Source: Mycobacterium spongiae (GTDB taxonomy: Bacteria; Actinomycetota; Actinomycetes; Mycobacteriales; Mycobacteriaceae). Taken from it: a stretch of 64,000 nucleotides of DNA. The notes beneath the pieces are model-generated. The model did no database searches, was not told where the DNA came from, and worked only from the letters and a program-made list of their open reading frames with translations. This document shows, in pieces, positions 1 to 8,699 of the stretch. The stretch is from contig NZ_CP046600.1 in assembly GCF_018278905.1 (NCBI RefSeq), positions 4,092,001-4,156,000 of the forward strand, given 5' to 3'. Numbering within the stretch: the stretch's first letter is position 1; every line of letters starts with the position of its first letter. The translations under genes and the position numbers were made by a program.

Positions 1-1503
1 CGAGGCGTCGGCGACGCGAAGCCGATTGACCCCGCGGACCCGTAGCTGCGGATCCACCACGCTGGCGTCGTCATTACCCATGCGGCAGGTGCCCATCGGG
101 TGGTACAGGGTGTGCGAGCAGGTGTTGAGCGCCAGTTCAAGGGTGGCCTGGTCGAGCTCGGTGCGGTCGCGCGGTCGCGCGATCGGCCCGAGGAGCGTGC
201 CTAGCGCACGGGTTTCGGCGAGCCGCGCGCACATTCGTAAGCCCTCCATCATTGCCGCGCGATCCGCGCCGCCTGGATCCGAAAGGTAACGCGGTTCGAT
301 GATCGGCTTGGCCTGCGGGTCGGCGGACCTGAGTGTGATCTGGCCGCGGCTTTGGGGGGCGACCAGGATCGGGCCGAACACCACGCCATGCCCCGACGGT
401 GCGACCAGCGCCTCGTCGTAAAAGGGAGCTGGAGCAAAGATCAATTCAAGGTCGGGGAGCTCCAGTTCGGGTCGGCTCCGGACAAACCCATACGCCTCGC
501 CCACGTTGGAGGTGAGCATGCCGCGGCGTCGCAGCAGATAGCCGATCAACTGGTTCGGCTTCTCCGCGGCGAACAAGCTGTCGGCCGCGACGTCGAAGCC
601 GAGGACTGCCACGAGGTGGTCGATGAGGTTCTGTCCCACCTCGGGCGCGTGGTAGACGGTCTCGATACCGTGATCGGCGAGGTGGTCGCGGTCACCGACG
701 CCAGAGAGCATCAGCAGCTGTGGGGTGTTGATGGCGCCGGCGCAGAGCACCACCTCGCGGCGTGCATAAGCGATGCACGGCTGGCCATCTCGTTGATAGT
801 GGACACCGACCACTCGGGATCCGTCGAGGAGAAGGCGGGTTGCGGTTGCTTCGGTGAGCACGGTGAGGTTCTTGCGGCGCAGTACCGGTTTCAGATAGGC
901 GTCGGCGGTGCTGAACCGCGCGCCCCGGCGCTGGGTCACGACGGTCTCGCAGAAACCCTCCGGTGCTGGGGAATTCGGTTGCGCAGCGGGAAATCCGCAC
1001 TCTCGGGTCGCTGCCAGCCAGGCCGCGGTCGAGGGCCGCGGGCTGCGCTGACGGGAAATGCGCAGCGGGCCGGTCACTCCGCTGTCGTCGCCGTTGACAA
1101 AATGCCATGCGTCGGTGACGTTCTCGATGCGGCGGAAATACCCGAGCACCTCCGCGGACGACCACTGCGGGCCGGCGCGGAGTGCCCATTCGTCGTAGTC
1201 GGCGGCGAATCCGCGTACCCACATCATCGCGTTCATCGCCGACGAGCCACCGAGCACCTTGCCGCGAGGCCAATAGATTTCGCGGTCCGCGAGCTCAGGC
1301 TGCGGTTCGGTCAGGTAATCCCAATCGATCTCGCTGCGGAACAACTTGGCGAAGGCCGCGGGAATCCGGATGAACCTGTTCTTGTCGCGGGGCCCGGCTT
1401 CTAGCGCCACCACCGTCGTGGCCGGATCGGCACTGAGTCGATTGGCCACGACGGCCCCAGCTGACCCGGTACCGACTACTACATAATCGAAGTGAGCGTC
1501 CAT
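1..1503 (-). CDS. GMC-family FAD-dependent oxidoreductase (Rv1279-like), 3' end outside window
   Basis: Choline/glucose-dehydrogenase-type flavoprotein. The frame is open from the ATG at 1503 to base 1, giving 501 residues. The family member I recall has about 528, so roughly the last 27 are missing. Residues 7-15 read VVVGTGSAG, the FAD-binding Rossmann motif, followed by a GMC signature (PRGKVLGGSS) and, near the edge, the conserved SHTLYHPMGTCRMG segment containing the active-site His. It oxidises an alcohol-type substrate, but the substrate cannot be read from sequence. It lies just downstream of the SbcCD-like pair on the same strand. Family assignment is firm; physiological role unknown. 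Confidence 0.9.
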   Translation of the reverse strand, partial: MDAHFDYVVVGTGSAGAVVANRLSADPATTVVALEAGPRDKNRFIRIPAAFAKLFRSEIDWDYLTEPQPELADREIYWPRGKVLGGSSAMNAMMWVRGFAADYDEWALRAGPQWSSAEVLGYFRRIENVTDAWHFVNGDDSGVTGPLRISRQRSPRPSTAAWLAATRECGFPAAQPNSPAPEGFCETVVTQRRGARFSTADAYLKPVLRRKNLTVLTEATATRLLLDGSRVVGVHYQRDGQPCIAYARREVVLCAGAINTPQLLMLSGVGDRDHLADHGIETVYHAPEVGQNLIDHLVAVLGFDVAADSLFAAEKPNQLIGYLLRRRGMLTSNVGEAYGFVRSRPELELPDLELIFAPAPFYDEALVAPSGHGVVFGPILVAPQSRGQITLRSADPQAKPIIEPRYLSDPGGADRAAMMEGLRMCARLAETRALGTLLGPIARPRDRTELDQATLELALNTCSHTLYHPMGTCRMGNDDASVVDPQLRVRGVNRLRVADAS

Positions 1504-1523
1504 CGCACATCCCTGTTTTGGGC

Positions 1524-4172
1524 TCAGTGTACGGCGTGGAGATCGATCCGGCGCGCACCTTTGACGCCCTGGTAGCGGTCGGGACTGCAGGTCAACACGA
1601 TCACCTGTCCCTGGCCGCCGACCGTGTCGAGGACCTGCCCCATCTTGGCCAACCGGTCTGGATCGGTGAACCCCAATGCATCATCGACCACCACCGGAAC
1701 AGTGTCCTCCTGAGCAACCAAAGCCGCGCCAGCCAACCTGGCCAGTATGCCGAGCTGCTCTTTCGCACCGCCAGACAGGGACTCGTACGGCACCGTGGTC
1801 TCGTTCAAGGTGCGGCTGTTGATCCGCAAGTCGCTTCCAACCTCGACCTCGAACGTAGGCCCGAACACGGGGCGACCGAGACGTTGCAGCTCGGCGCGGT
1901 ACGGCGCGACGTAACGCAAGCGGGTGGTGTCTCGGTGGCGCGTCATGACCGACCGTAGTAGCTGCGCGGCCCGGGCCCGGCGGCCCACCCGTGCGTGCTC
2001 GTCGACGGCATGCTCGCGCTCCGTTTCGGCCACGTCAAGCTTGCCTTTACGCCCCTCGCTGCCGAACACCGCAAGTTCAATACTGATCTCGCGTAACGCA
2101 CGGCTGGCATCGCGGTGGCGTTCCTCCAACGACTCGGTCGCTTCTGCGGCTTCGGCCAGTTCCACGGTTACCGCGTCCGGCGCAGTGGCGGCCAGCGCTT
2201 CGTTCAGCTCCGCCAGTCGCCGCTCGGCGGCCTGTTGAGCACGCATATCCGCGTCGGCCGCGCAGGCGAGTTCCTCATCGCGGACCAACGCCCGCTCCCG
2301 GGCCAATCGAGCTGTGGCCACATCGAGTTCGCCGCGTTGCGTTGCTGCGTTGTTCCGCAGCACCGTTAACCCCGTTGATGCTTCGGTGCAGCGGTCAGCG
2401 GCGGCACCGGCGATCAGACGGCGGCTCTCGTGCTCGGCCGCCGCCGTTGCACGAGCCGCCTCCGCCGCCTCGAGTTCGGCTCGGGCGGCCTTGCTATCGA
2501 AACAACCGTCCGTCGTCAGCACATCGGGTTCGCCCGGTTGTCCAGCAAGCAACTGCGCGAGCCGTTCGCGCAGCTGGTCGACCTGATCATCTCCGCACAG
2601 ACCGGAGAGGGTGGCGGTGAGCTTGTCTCGGCTGCTCTCCAATTCGCGACGCCGCAGGTCCTCGGCCCGTGCGGCGCCAAGATCCGCAACATCGCCGGCC
2701 ACCAGTGCCTGAGCCAATGTTTCCTGTGCCGCAGCATATTTCGCCTGCACGTCGAGTGCGGTGGCGCCGGGGGTAACCCGCACCGTCAGGACGCCGGGCA
2801 CGTCCACCTCGGTGGGGCCGGTGGCCGTGACCGACCAGCTCTGGCCGGCCGCCAACGATACCCGCCGCTCGCCGGCGCTCAGCTCGATGTCGGCGACCGA
2901 CGTGAATTCCACCGCGGTCGAGATCGATGCCAGCTGTGCGGCGATGCGGTCGACGGCGGCGGCGGCATCGTCGATTCGGCCCATCACCTCGGTGTCCACC
3001 GTGACCGCGGACAAACTCGCGCACACGCGGTCGCGCTCATGCCGGATCTCGTCGACTTTGGCCAGCCGACCTCTCAACCGGTCGGCCTCCTCGCGGTCGA
3101 GCAGATGATCGAGAGCGCGCCGAGCAGATTCGACGCGAAGCTGTCCCGTCGTCAGTGTCCGAGTGGCATTCTCGAGCGCGCTGTCGCAAGCCTCCGCAGC
3201 CGCGCTCGCTGTCGTCAGTTCATCGGCGGCTTCTGCGGCTTCGGCCTCTAGGCCGGCGACCGTTGCAGTGCGAGTGTCGATTTCGGTCAACAGCCCCAAC
3301 CGGGCGGCGTGGACGCCGGCCGACGCAGCGGCTGTCGCCGCCGCGGCCGTGGCAATGAGGTTCGCTTCCCGCGCTTCATCGGTGAGCGCCGCGAGCTGCT
3401 CGGCCGCGGCCCGCGCCGCCTCAAGCCGGGGACCGCTAGCCTGCCGTTGCCGTGCCAGCTCGGCCACCCGGTGGGTCAGTGCGGCGTGGCGCCCAGCTCG
3501 GTCGTCGACCTCGGCTACCGCCGCCGCGCATTCCGCCGCCGCGGCCTCCGCGCCGGCCAACCGCGAGATCGCCGCGCTCCACTCGCCAGTGGGACGCCCG
3601 GTCGGGGTGAAGTAGCGGGCATATTCGGCCTCGATTCGCTCGATGAGCACCGGCTCGGTACCTGACAGCGCGGCGTCGGCACCGGAATCTGCGGCGGCGA
3701 TGTCGAGCGCACGCGAGAGCGCGTCGCAGCCGGACAGGTCCACCGCCGCCGTGGAGGCCGCCTGCAACACTCGCTGCGCATGCCAGAGCTCGGTGTCGAG
3801 CGTCTCGGCCAGCATTGCTCGGACGCGCTCATGCGCTTCGTCGCCCGTCAGCTGTTCGCGGCGCGGCGCTAGGAGCGTCAGCGCCGTTTCACACTTCTTG
3901 TGAAAGCGCTTGCGGTATACGAACCGGTAAGGACCGCTGCTGATTTCGGCGGTGATCTCCGAGCCGACGTCGGCATTGGTCGGCTTGACCCGCCGGACTT
4001 CCTTCTTTGTTGACCGGTCCTTGAACTCGAGGAGTAGATCAAGCGCCTCGATCATCGACGACTTGCCGATCTCGTTGGCACCGCACACCACGACGACGCC
4101 GTGGTCGGGAAACTCGATCTCCCGATGCGCGATGCCGCGGTAATTGGCGAGGACCAGCCGGTGCAACTTCAT
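1524..4172 (-). CDS. SbcC/Rad50-like AAA ATPase (Rv1278-like)
   Basis: An 882-residue SMC-type ATPase. The N-terminus has a Walker A (CGANEIGKSS, about residues 31-40). A long Ala/Glu/Arg-rich coiled-coil centre follows. The C-terminus carries an ABC signature (SLSGGAKEQ) and a Walker B (VVVDDALGF). No CxxC zinc hook was noticed, so it is an SbcC relative rather than a canonical Rad50. Its ATG overlaps the TGA of the upstream phosphoesterase (ATGA, 4169-4172), implying translational coupling and a two-subunit nuclease complex. Length is close to the remembered 875 residues of Rv1278. Likely role: processing of DNA ends or hairpins. Confidence 0.9.
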   Translation of the reverse strand: MKLHRLVLANYRGIAHREIEFPDHGVVVVCGANEIGKSSMIEALDLLLEFKDRSTKKEVRRVKPTNADVGSEITAEISSGPYRFVYRKRFHKKCETALTLLAPRREQLTGDEAHERVRAMLAETLDTELWHAQRVLQAASTAAVDLSGCDALSRALDIAAADSGADAALSGTEPVLIERIEAEYARYFTPTGRPTGEWSAAISRLAGAEAAAAECAAAVAEVDDRAGRHAALTHRVAELARQRQASGPRLEAARAAAEQLAALTDEAREANLIATAAAATAAASAGVHAARLGLLTEIDTRTATVAGLEAEAAEAADELTTASAAAEACDSALENATRTLTTGQLRVESARRALDHLLDREEADRLRGRLAKVDEIRHERDRVCASLSAVTVDTEVMGRIDDAAAAVDRIAAQLASISTAVEFTSVADIELSAGERRVSLAAGQSWSVTATGPTEVDVPGVLTVRVTPGATALDVQAKYAAAQETLAQALVAGDVADLGAARAEDLRRRELESSRDKLTATLSGLCGDDQVDQLRERLAQLLAGQPGEPDVLTTDGCFDSKAARAELEAAEAARATAAAEHESRRLIAGAAADRCTEASTGLTVLRNNAATQRGELDVATARLARERALVRDEELACAADADMRAQQAAERRLAELNEALAATAPDAVTVELAEAAEATESLEERHRDASRALREISIELAVFGSEGRKGKLDVAETEREHAVDEHARVGRRARAAQLLRSVMTRHRDTTRLRYVAPYRAELQRLGRPVFGPTFEVEVGSDLRINSRTLNETTVPYESLSGGAKEQLGILARLAGAALVAQEDTVPVVVDDALGFTDPDRLAKMGQVLDTVGGQGQVIVLTCSPDRYQGVKGARRIDLHAVH

Positions 4173-5329
4173 GCCGCACCCCGATCGGCGAGCCGGAGCA
4201 AGAGTGCCAGTGCGGCCTGGGCATCGACCGACGTTTCATCGTCGCTTGCGCGCGCGGTCGCGACCAGTTCGTCGACGGCGGCAGCAGCGAATCCCCCGAA
4301 TCCAAGGTCGGAGAACTCCCCATCGGCAGGCATTACCGTCAGCTCGCTGTGGCGTTCCCACAGCCCCAACCAAGCGAAGAGCCGCGCGTACCTGTCCAGG
4401 CAGGCATCGAGCGCGGCACGGTCGGTGACCGTCAACGAGCCGGTCAGCACAAGCCGCACCACGGTACGGTCCTTCTCGGTCATCAGGTCCAGGTTCAGGT
4501 CCAGGTCAGCGATGTCACGGCTGGTATCCACCTGATGGCGCAACGTGACAAACCGCCAACGGCCAATTCGTCGGGCTTCGACGGTGACAGCGCGGTCTGG
4601 GTCGTTGTCGTCGATGTCGACGACGAGTACCTGACCCGGATCGGATTCGACGTCGTCAAAGTTGGTGACTTCTGGCGAGCCGGAGTACCACACTCGGCCG
4701 GTGCCGCCGACCCGAGTGAGCGAGTGCTTGTCCCCCAAAGCGACGTAGTGCACTGTCCCATTGGCCAGCGCTTGGTGGACCTCGGTGAGCCGGATCAGCG
4801 CGGGGTTGTCGCGGTCGGGGTCCAGCGCGTCGATGCCGCCGTGGGCGACGAGGACACGGGTGCCAGCGTGCTTGGACAAGTCCCGCAGAGCTTCCAGCGC
4901 TTCGGTGACCAGGTCGGTGGTGGGGGCCTTGGACCGCCACGGAGCGGCGACGATCTGCACGCCCGGTCTGACCTCATGAATGCCGGCCAGGTCGAGCACG
5001 GTGACGTTCTGCGGGCATTCGGCTCTAAACAGCGCGCTGGTGTACACCGACGTTGCATCCAAGGGGTCATGGTTTCCCGGAAGCAAATAGACCGGAATAC
5101 CGATGGCGCGCATGGCTTCCAAGGATTGGCTGATTACCTGCGGCGCGAGCTGATTGTGTTCGAAGACGTCGCCGGCCACCACCACGAACTCGGCACCGAC
5201 CTCGTCGGCCAGCGCGCCCAGCCCGGCGACTACGTCGCGGCGGGCCGCCGAATAGCGCGGCTGGGCGTCACCTGCCAGGAAGTGGCGGGTCATGCCCAGC
5301 TGCCAGTCGGCGGTGTGCAGGAACCGCAT
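4169..5329 (-). CDS. SbcD/Mre11-like metallophosphoesterase (Rv1277-like)
   Basis: A 386-residue nuclease subunit. It begins MRFLHTADWQLG, with the metal-binding Asp of phosphoesterase motif I. GDVFEHN is motif II and LPGNHDP is motif III. A later GHG/GDKH-type segment supplies metal-binding His residues. The start at 5329 is chosen because the family motif begins there and a strong SD (AGGAGG) lies about 9 bases upstream; an in-frame extension to 5446 would run over the promoter. It is the first gene of the operon with the SbcC-like ATPase. A RecA-NDp/PafBC-type promoter sits at 5370-5392, which suggests DNA-damage induction. Confidence 0.92.
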   Translation of the reverse strand: MRFLHTADWQLGMTRHFLAGDAQPRYSAARRDVVAGLGALADEVGAEFVVVAGDVFEHNQLAPQVISQSLEAMRAIGIPVYLLPGNHDPLDATSVYTSALFRAECPQNVTVLDLAGIHEVRPGVQIVAAPWRSKAPTTDLVTEALEALRDLSKHAGTRVLVAHGGIDALDPDRDNPALIRLTEVHQALANGTVHYVALGDKHSLTRVGGTGRVWYSGSPEVTNFDDVESDPGQVLVVDIDDNDPDRAVTVEARRIGRWRFVTLRHQVDTSRDIADLDLNLDLMTEKDRTVVRLVLTGSLTVTDRAALDACLDRYARLFAWLGLWERHSELTVMPADGEFSDLGFGGFAAAAVDELVATARASDDETSVDAQAALALLLRLADRGAA

Positions 5330-5369
5330 CGTGTCGCTCCTCCTGATGGCTCGCGGTGAAGGCAAGGCG

Positions 5370-5392
5370 AGTCTATGGCTGGGCACCGACAT
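5370..5392 (-). promoter_or_regulatory. RecA-NDp / PafBC-type DNA-damage promoter
   Basis: On the minus strand the sequence reads ATGTCGGTG, eight bases, TAGACT. The mycobacterial LexA-independent damage promoter is TTGTCRGTG-N8-TANNNT, so the upstream element matches at 8 of 9 positions, with exact spacing and a consensus -10. It lies about 41 bases upstream of the sbcD-like ATG and in the right orientation. Assignment rests on the motif only. Confidence 0.65.
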
Positions 5393-5445
5393 GGCGTGGG
5401 ACGTCGCAGCGATTTCGGCGCGGGATTCGTGTCGGTCGCCTGTCA

Positions 5446-5451
5446 TAGAAT
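5446..5451 (+). promoter_or_regulatory. -10 box of leaderless 13E12-type gene
   Basis: TAGAAT followed by six bases and then the ATG at 5458. This is the usual geometry of mycobacterial leaderless promoters. It abuts the LexA box at 5452. Confidence 0.6.
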
Positions 5452-5467
5452 TCGAACATGAGTTCGA
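5452..5467 (+). promoter_or_regulatory. LexA operator (SOS box) over the start codon
   Basis: TCGAACATGAGTTCGA is a perfect match to the mycobacterial LexA consensus TCGAAC-N4-GTTCGA. The ATGA spacer contains the start codon of the 13E12-type gene. A bound LexA would cover both the transcription start and the initiation codon. Confidence 0.85.
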
Positions 5468-6837
5468 GCACTCGTGAGGAGATCCTGGCGGTCCTCGACG
5501 CGCTCGAAGACGGTCTGGACCGCGCCTGCGGGTTGTCGTTCGATGCCCTGACGACGCCGGAAAGGCTGGCGCTGCTCGAGCGCGTGGAGACGCTGCGCCG
5601 CCGGCTACCCGTCGTCGAGCATGAGTTGATCAACCAGATCGGCGAGCAGGCCACCGCGACCGAGCTCGGCGCCACGCTGCCCAGAGCGCTCGCCGACCGG
5701 CTCCACATCACCCGCAGCGACGCCAGCCGCCGGATCACCGCGGCCGCCGACCTCGGGCCCCGCCGTGCCCTGACCGGCCAACCCCTGGCACCGCTGTTGA
5801 CCGCGACCGCCCAAGCCCAGCGCGACGGCCTCCTCGGCGACGGCCACGTCCGCGTCATCCGGGAATTCCTCGGTCGGCTGCCCACCACGGTGGATGCCCA
5901 CACCCGCGAGCACGCCGAAGCCCACCTCGCCGCGCTGGCCACCGGGTTTCGCCCCGACGAGCTGGCCAAGCTGGCCCAGCGGCTCCTGGACTACCTCCAC
6001 CCCGACGGCGACTACACCGACGAGCACCGCGCTCGCCGGCGCGGACTCACGCTGGGCAACCAAGACATCGACGGCATGTCGAAGCTGACCGGCTGGCTCA
6101 CGCCCGAGGCGCGCGCCACCCTCGAGGCGGTGCTGGCCAAACTGGCCGCACCCGGAATGTGCAATCCCGACGACCAGACCCCGGTGATCGATGGTCCCGC
6201 TTCGGAGGAGACCGCCCAGAGGGATACCCGCAGCAATGCCCAGCGCCAGCACGACGGGCTCAACGCCGCGCTGCGCGCCGTGCTGGCCAGCGGAAAACTA
6301 GGTCAACACAACGGATTACCGGCGAGCATTATCGTGTCAACCACGCTGCGCGAGCTGGAATCGGCCACGGGCAAAGCACTCGCCGGCGGGGGCAGCTTGT
6401 TGCCGATGGCCGATGTCATCCGGCTGGCCCGCCATGCCCACCATTACCTGGCGATTTTTGACAAGGGCAAAGCCATCGGGCTCTACCACACCAAACGGCT
6501 GGCCTCGCCCGGGCAACGCATCGTGCTCCACGCCAAAGACCGCGGCTGCACCCGCCCCGGCTGCGATGTGCCCGGCTACCAGTGCGAAGTGCACCATCTC
6601 ACCCCGTATGCGGCCTGCCGCACTACCGACGTCAACGACCTGACCTTCGCCTGCGGCCAAGACCACCCGCTCGCCGAAAGAGGCTGGACCACCCGGAAAC
6701 GCGCAAACGGCGACACCGAATGGATCCCTCCCCCGCACTTGGACTCTGCGGTTCTACGGGGCCAGCCCCGCACCAACAGCTATCACCACCCCGAAAAGCT
6801 CTTGTGCGACGGCGACGAAGATGACGACGCGGCGTAG
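5458..6837 (+). CDS. 13E12-repeat family protein (DUF222 + HNH endonuclease domain)
   Basis: A 459-residue member of the mycobacterial 13E12/REP family. The N-terminal half is a helical DUF222 domain. The C-terminal part is an HNH nuclease motif: [17 protein letters not shown] with the treble-clef Cys pair and His-His, followed by DLTFAC and the closing His. Members are multicopy in M. tuberculosis and several are LexA-regulated, but their biological role is unsettled. H37Rv has none at this position as I recall, so this copy is an addition between Rv1277 and Rv1276c. Initiation at 5458 is supported by the -10 at 5446 and the LexA box. A mobile origin is possible, but no flanking repeats were found. 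Confidence 0.9.
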   Translation: MSSSTREEILAVLDALEDGLDRACGLSFDALTTPERLALLERVETLRRRLPVVEHELINQIGEQATATELGATLPRALADRLHITRSDASRRITAAADLGPRRALTGQPLAPLLTATAQAQRDGLLGDGHVRVIREFLGRLPTTVDAHTREHAEAHLAALATGFRPDELAKLAQRLLDYLHPDGDYTDEHRARRRGLTLGNQDIDGMSKLTGWLTPEARATLEAVLAKLAAPGMCNPDDQTPVIDGPASEETAQRDTRSNAQRQHDGLNAALRAVLASGKLGQHNGLPASIIVSTTLRELESATGKALAGGGSLLPMADVIRLARHAHHYLAIFDKGKAIGLYHTKRLASPGQRIVLHAKDRGCTRPGCDVPGYQCEVHHLTPYAACRTTDVNDLTFACGQDHPLAERGWTTRKRANGDTEWIPPPHLDSAVLRGQPRTNSYHHPEKLLCDGDEDDDAA

Positions 6838-6861
6838 CGACTCGACCGACTACTGATTAAC

Positions 6862-7377
6862 GTGAGCCCGGTGAACGAGCAGCGTCTCAATCTCGTGTTG
6901 ATGCGGCACGCGAAGTCCGCATACCCCCACGGCGTCACCGACCATGATCGGCCGCTGGCGCCCCGGGGGGTCCGCGAGGCGGGGCTGGCCGGCGATTGGC
7001 TGCGCGCCAACGTGGCGCCCGTTGACGGCGTCCTGTGCTCGACGGCGACGCGCGCCCGAGAAACGCTGGGACACACTGGCATCGATGCGCCGGTCCATTA
7101 TGCCCAGCGGCTCTATGAAGCCACCCCTGGCACGGTCATCGAGGAAATCAACCGGGTCGCCGAGGACGTCACGACGCTACTGGTGGTTGGACACGAGCCG
7201 ACGACGTCTTCGCTAGCGATCATTTTGGCCGGGGCTGCCGGTACCGACGCCGCCGCGCAGCAGCGCCTCGCGGAGAAGTTCCCGACGTCCGGGCTCGCCA
7301 TGCTACGTCTCGACGGTTCCTGGGAAGATCTCGAACCGGGCGGCGCCGCGCTCGTCACCTTCCACGTGCCACGCTAA
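6862..7377 (+). CDS. SixA-like phosphohistidine phosphatase (Rv1276c-like)
   Basis: A 171-residue histidine-phosphatase-superfamily protein. LMRHAKSAYP near residues 13-22 is the RHG-type catalytic motif with the nucleophilic His. The second catalytic His lies in VVGHEPTTS. The size matches short SixA-type enzymes that remove phosphate from phosphohistidine or similar substrates in the cytosol. The GTG at 6862 gives MSPVNEQRLNLVLMRH; a GTG at 6871 is an alternative. It lies 24 bases downstream of the 13E12 gene on the same strand. Substrate unknown. Confidence 0.87.
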   Translation: MSPVNEQRLNLVLMRHAKSAYPHGVTDHDRPLAPRGVREAGLAGDWLRANVAPVDGVLCSTATRARETLGHTGIDAPVHYAQRLYEATPGTVIEEINRVAEDVTTLLVVGHEPTTSSLAIILAGAAGTDAAAQQRLAEKFPTSGLAMLRLDGSWEDLEPGGAALVTFHVPR

Positions 7378-7408
7378 ACAAGCAACTACGGCCCCAGCGA
7401 ACTGCGCC

Positions 7409-7951
7409 CTAGGCGTTGGTGGCGAGCGTCAGCTCCATCAGCTTGATCGCCTGCGCACAGGCATCAATGCCGGGCGCTTGCGGATTGACCCACCAACCGA
7501 CAACTCCTGCCGCATCGCTCGCGACGCCGCAGGACCCATTCGGGTCGTCGGGCCGCATCACAATTGAGTCAATGCCCTGAATCGAGCGGGTCTGGACGTC
7601 GTAGTGCAGGCCATCGGCGACCTTGCGTTCGTTGCTCAGACTGCCCTGCTCGAACCAGAACCGGGTGATGTCAATCAAACCGGCAGGGTTGGCGGCCTGC
7701 CACCGACAGATCGCCCCGACGAAGGTGCTTTGGATATCAAGCGGATCGGCACCGACGGTCTTGGCCAGGATATCGCTGGTCAGGACCTCACATTCCTTCA
7801 GCAGATTCGGATACCGCTCTTGAGAGTCATTATTACGCGGAACGCCGGCACCACCCGCCTTGACCGCGGTGCCCGAGATGGACTTCGTGCAGCCGGTCAG
7901 AATACCCAATGCGGCAATCACCACGGCCGCGCACGCGAGTAGGCGCTTCAT
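7409..7951 (-). CDS. lprC: Lipoprotein LprC (DUF3558)
   Basis: A 180-residue predicted lipoprotein, the same length as the H37Rv protein I recall. The signal peptide begins [16 protein letters not shown] and ends in lipobox LTGC at about residues 17-20, so it would be anchored on the outer face of the membrane. The mature part has spaced Cys residues typical of DUF3558. The ATG at 7951 overlaps the TGA of lprB (ATGA), so the two lipoproteins are translationally coupled. Function is unknown. Confidence 0.9.
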   Translation of the reverse strand: MKRLLACAAVVIAALGILTGCTKSISGTAVKAGGAGVPRNNDSQERYPNLLKECEVLTSDILAKTVGADPLDIQSTFVGAICRWQAANPAGLIDITRFWFEQGSLSNERKVADGLHYDVQTRSIQGIDSIVMRPDDPNGSCGVASDAAGVVGWWVNPQAPGIDACAQAIKLMELTLATNA

Positions 7952-8517
7952 TTCGAGTTCGCAATCGATTGACGAGTCAGTTCTTTGGCGACGTCGCAGG
8001 GTGACGGGAAGGGTTTGCGACTGAAACTCACCGACCACTCAATGAAGTCGTCCTGAAACTGGATTCCGACTTCGCAGAGCGAGTCACCCAGAGTGGGCTC
8101 ATTGCCGATGGCGATGAAACCGTTGTGACCATCGATGTTGATGTCCTCGACGCTTGCGCGCGACAACTCTTCGGTCTTGCGTTCCCGCCCGATCGGGCTA
8201 CCGCGGTACCAGGAGAACGAGAAGTGCGGACCAAGGATGCCGCCGCCTGCCAGCCATTGACAGCCGACCGAATTCTTGGCCGTGTTGATCAGCCCGGGCA
8301 CCCTGGTTAGCTCCGCCACCGTTTGATCGCTGACGCCACCGCACTGGGGAAAGAAGGGACCGTGACGGCCCTCAGCGTTCCCCGGGGTCGAGGGGATCGT
8401 CGCTCCCGGCTCCTCGTCGCCGGATGAGGAGCACCCGGCAACCGTCGGGATCACAACCATCAGGGCCATCAACGCTGCCCGTGCCGCCAACGCCAGCGTC
8501 CGCGCGTTACGTCGCAC
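7948..8517 (-). CDS. lprB: Lipoprotein LprB (DUF3558)
   Basis: A 189-residue lipoprotein with Arg-rich n-region, hydrophobic core and lipobox VAGC (about residues 26-29) followed by a Ser/Gly/Glu linker. The mature part is a DUF3558 domain with conserved Cys. It is the first gene of the lprB-lprC pair and diverges from the ABC exporter genes across about 180 bases. Function unknown; cell-envelope location is well supported. Confidence 0.9.
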   Translation of the reverse strand: MRRNARTLALAARAALMALMVVIPTVAGCSSSGDEEPGATIPSTPGNAEGRHGPFFPQCGGVSDQTVAELTRVPGLINTAKNSVGCQWLAGGGILGPHFSFSWYRGSPIGRERKTEELSRASVEDINIDGHNGFIAIGNEPTLGDSLCEVGIQFQDDFIEWSVSFSRKPFPSPCDVAKELTRQSIANSK

Positions 8518-8699
8518 TGCTGGGTCTCCTCATGCTGGTCCTTCTGCTGATCACAGCAGTCACTGTAACCGCAGGCCCGCGGGTCAACCACCAATGTCGC
8601 TTGAGCTGGCGTTTCGGCCGCGTCCGCGGAACCAGCGCCAGTGGGAAACCCGTCGTTGGTGGTGGGACCTGGGCTTCGGCGATGTGCGACAGTTACCAG

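Noticed and set aside
352..1404. A 350-codon plus-strand frame over the GMC oxidoreductase
   Set aside because: Antisense shadow of a well-conserved gene; low-complexity translation without a domain, typical of high-GC DNA.
4349..5359. A 336-codon plus-strand frame over the SbcD-like gene
   Set aside because: Antisense to clear metallophosphoesterase motifs on the minus strand; no recognisable protein.
5458..6837. The 13E12 gene as part of an intact mobile element
   Set aside because: No transposase, terminal inverted repeats or target duplication seen around it.
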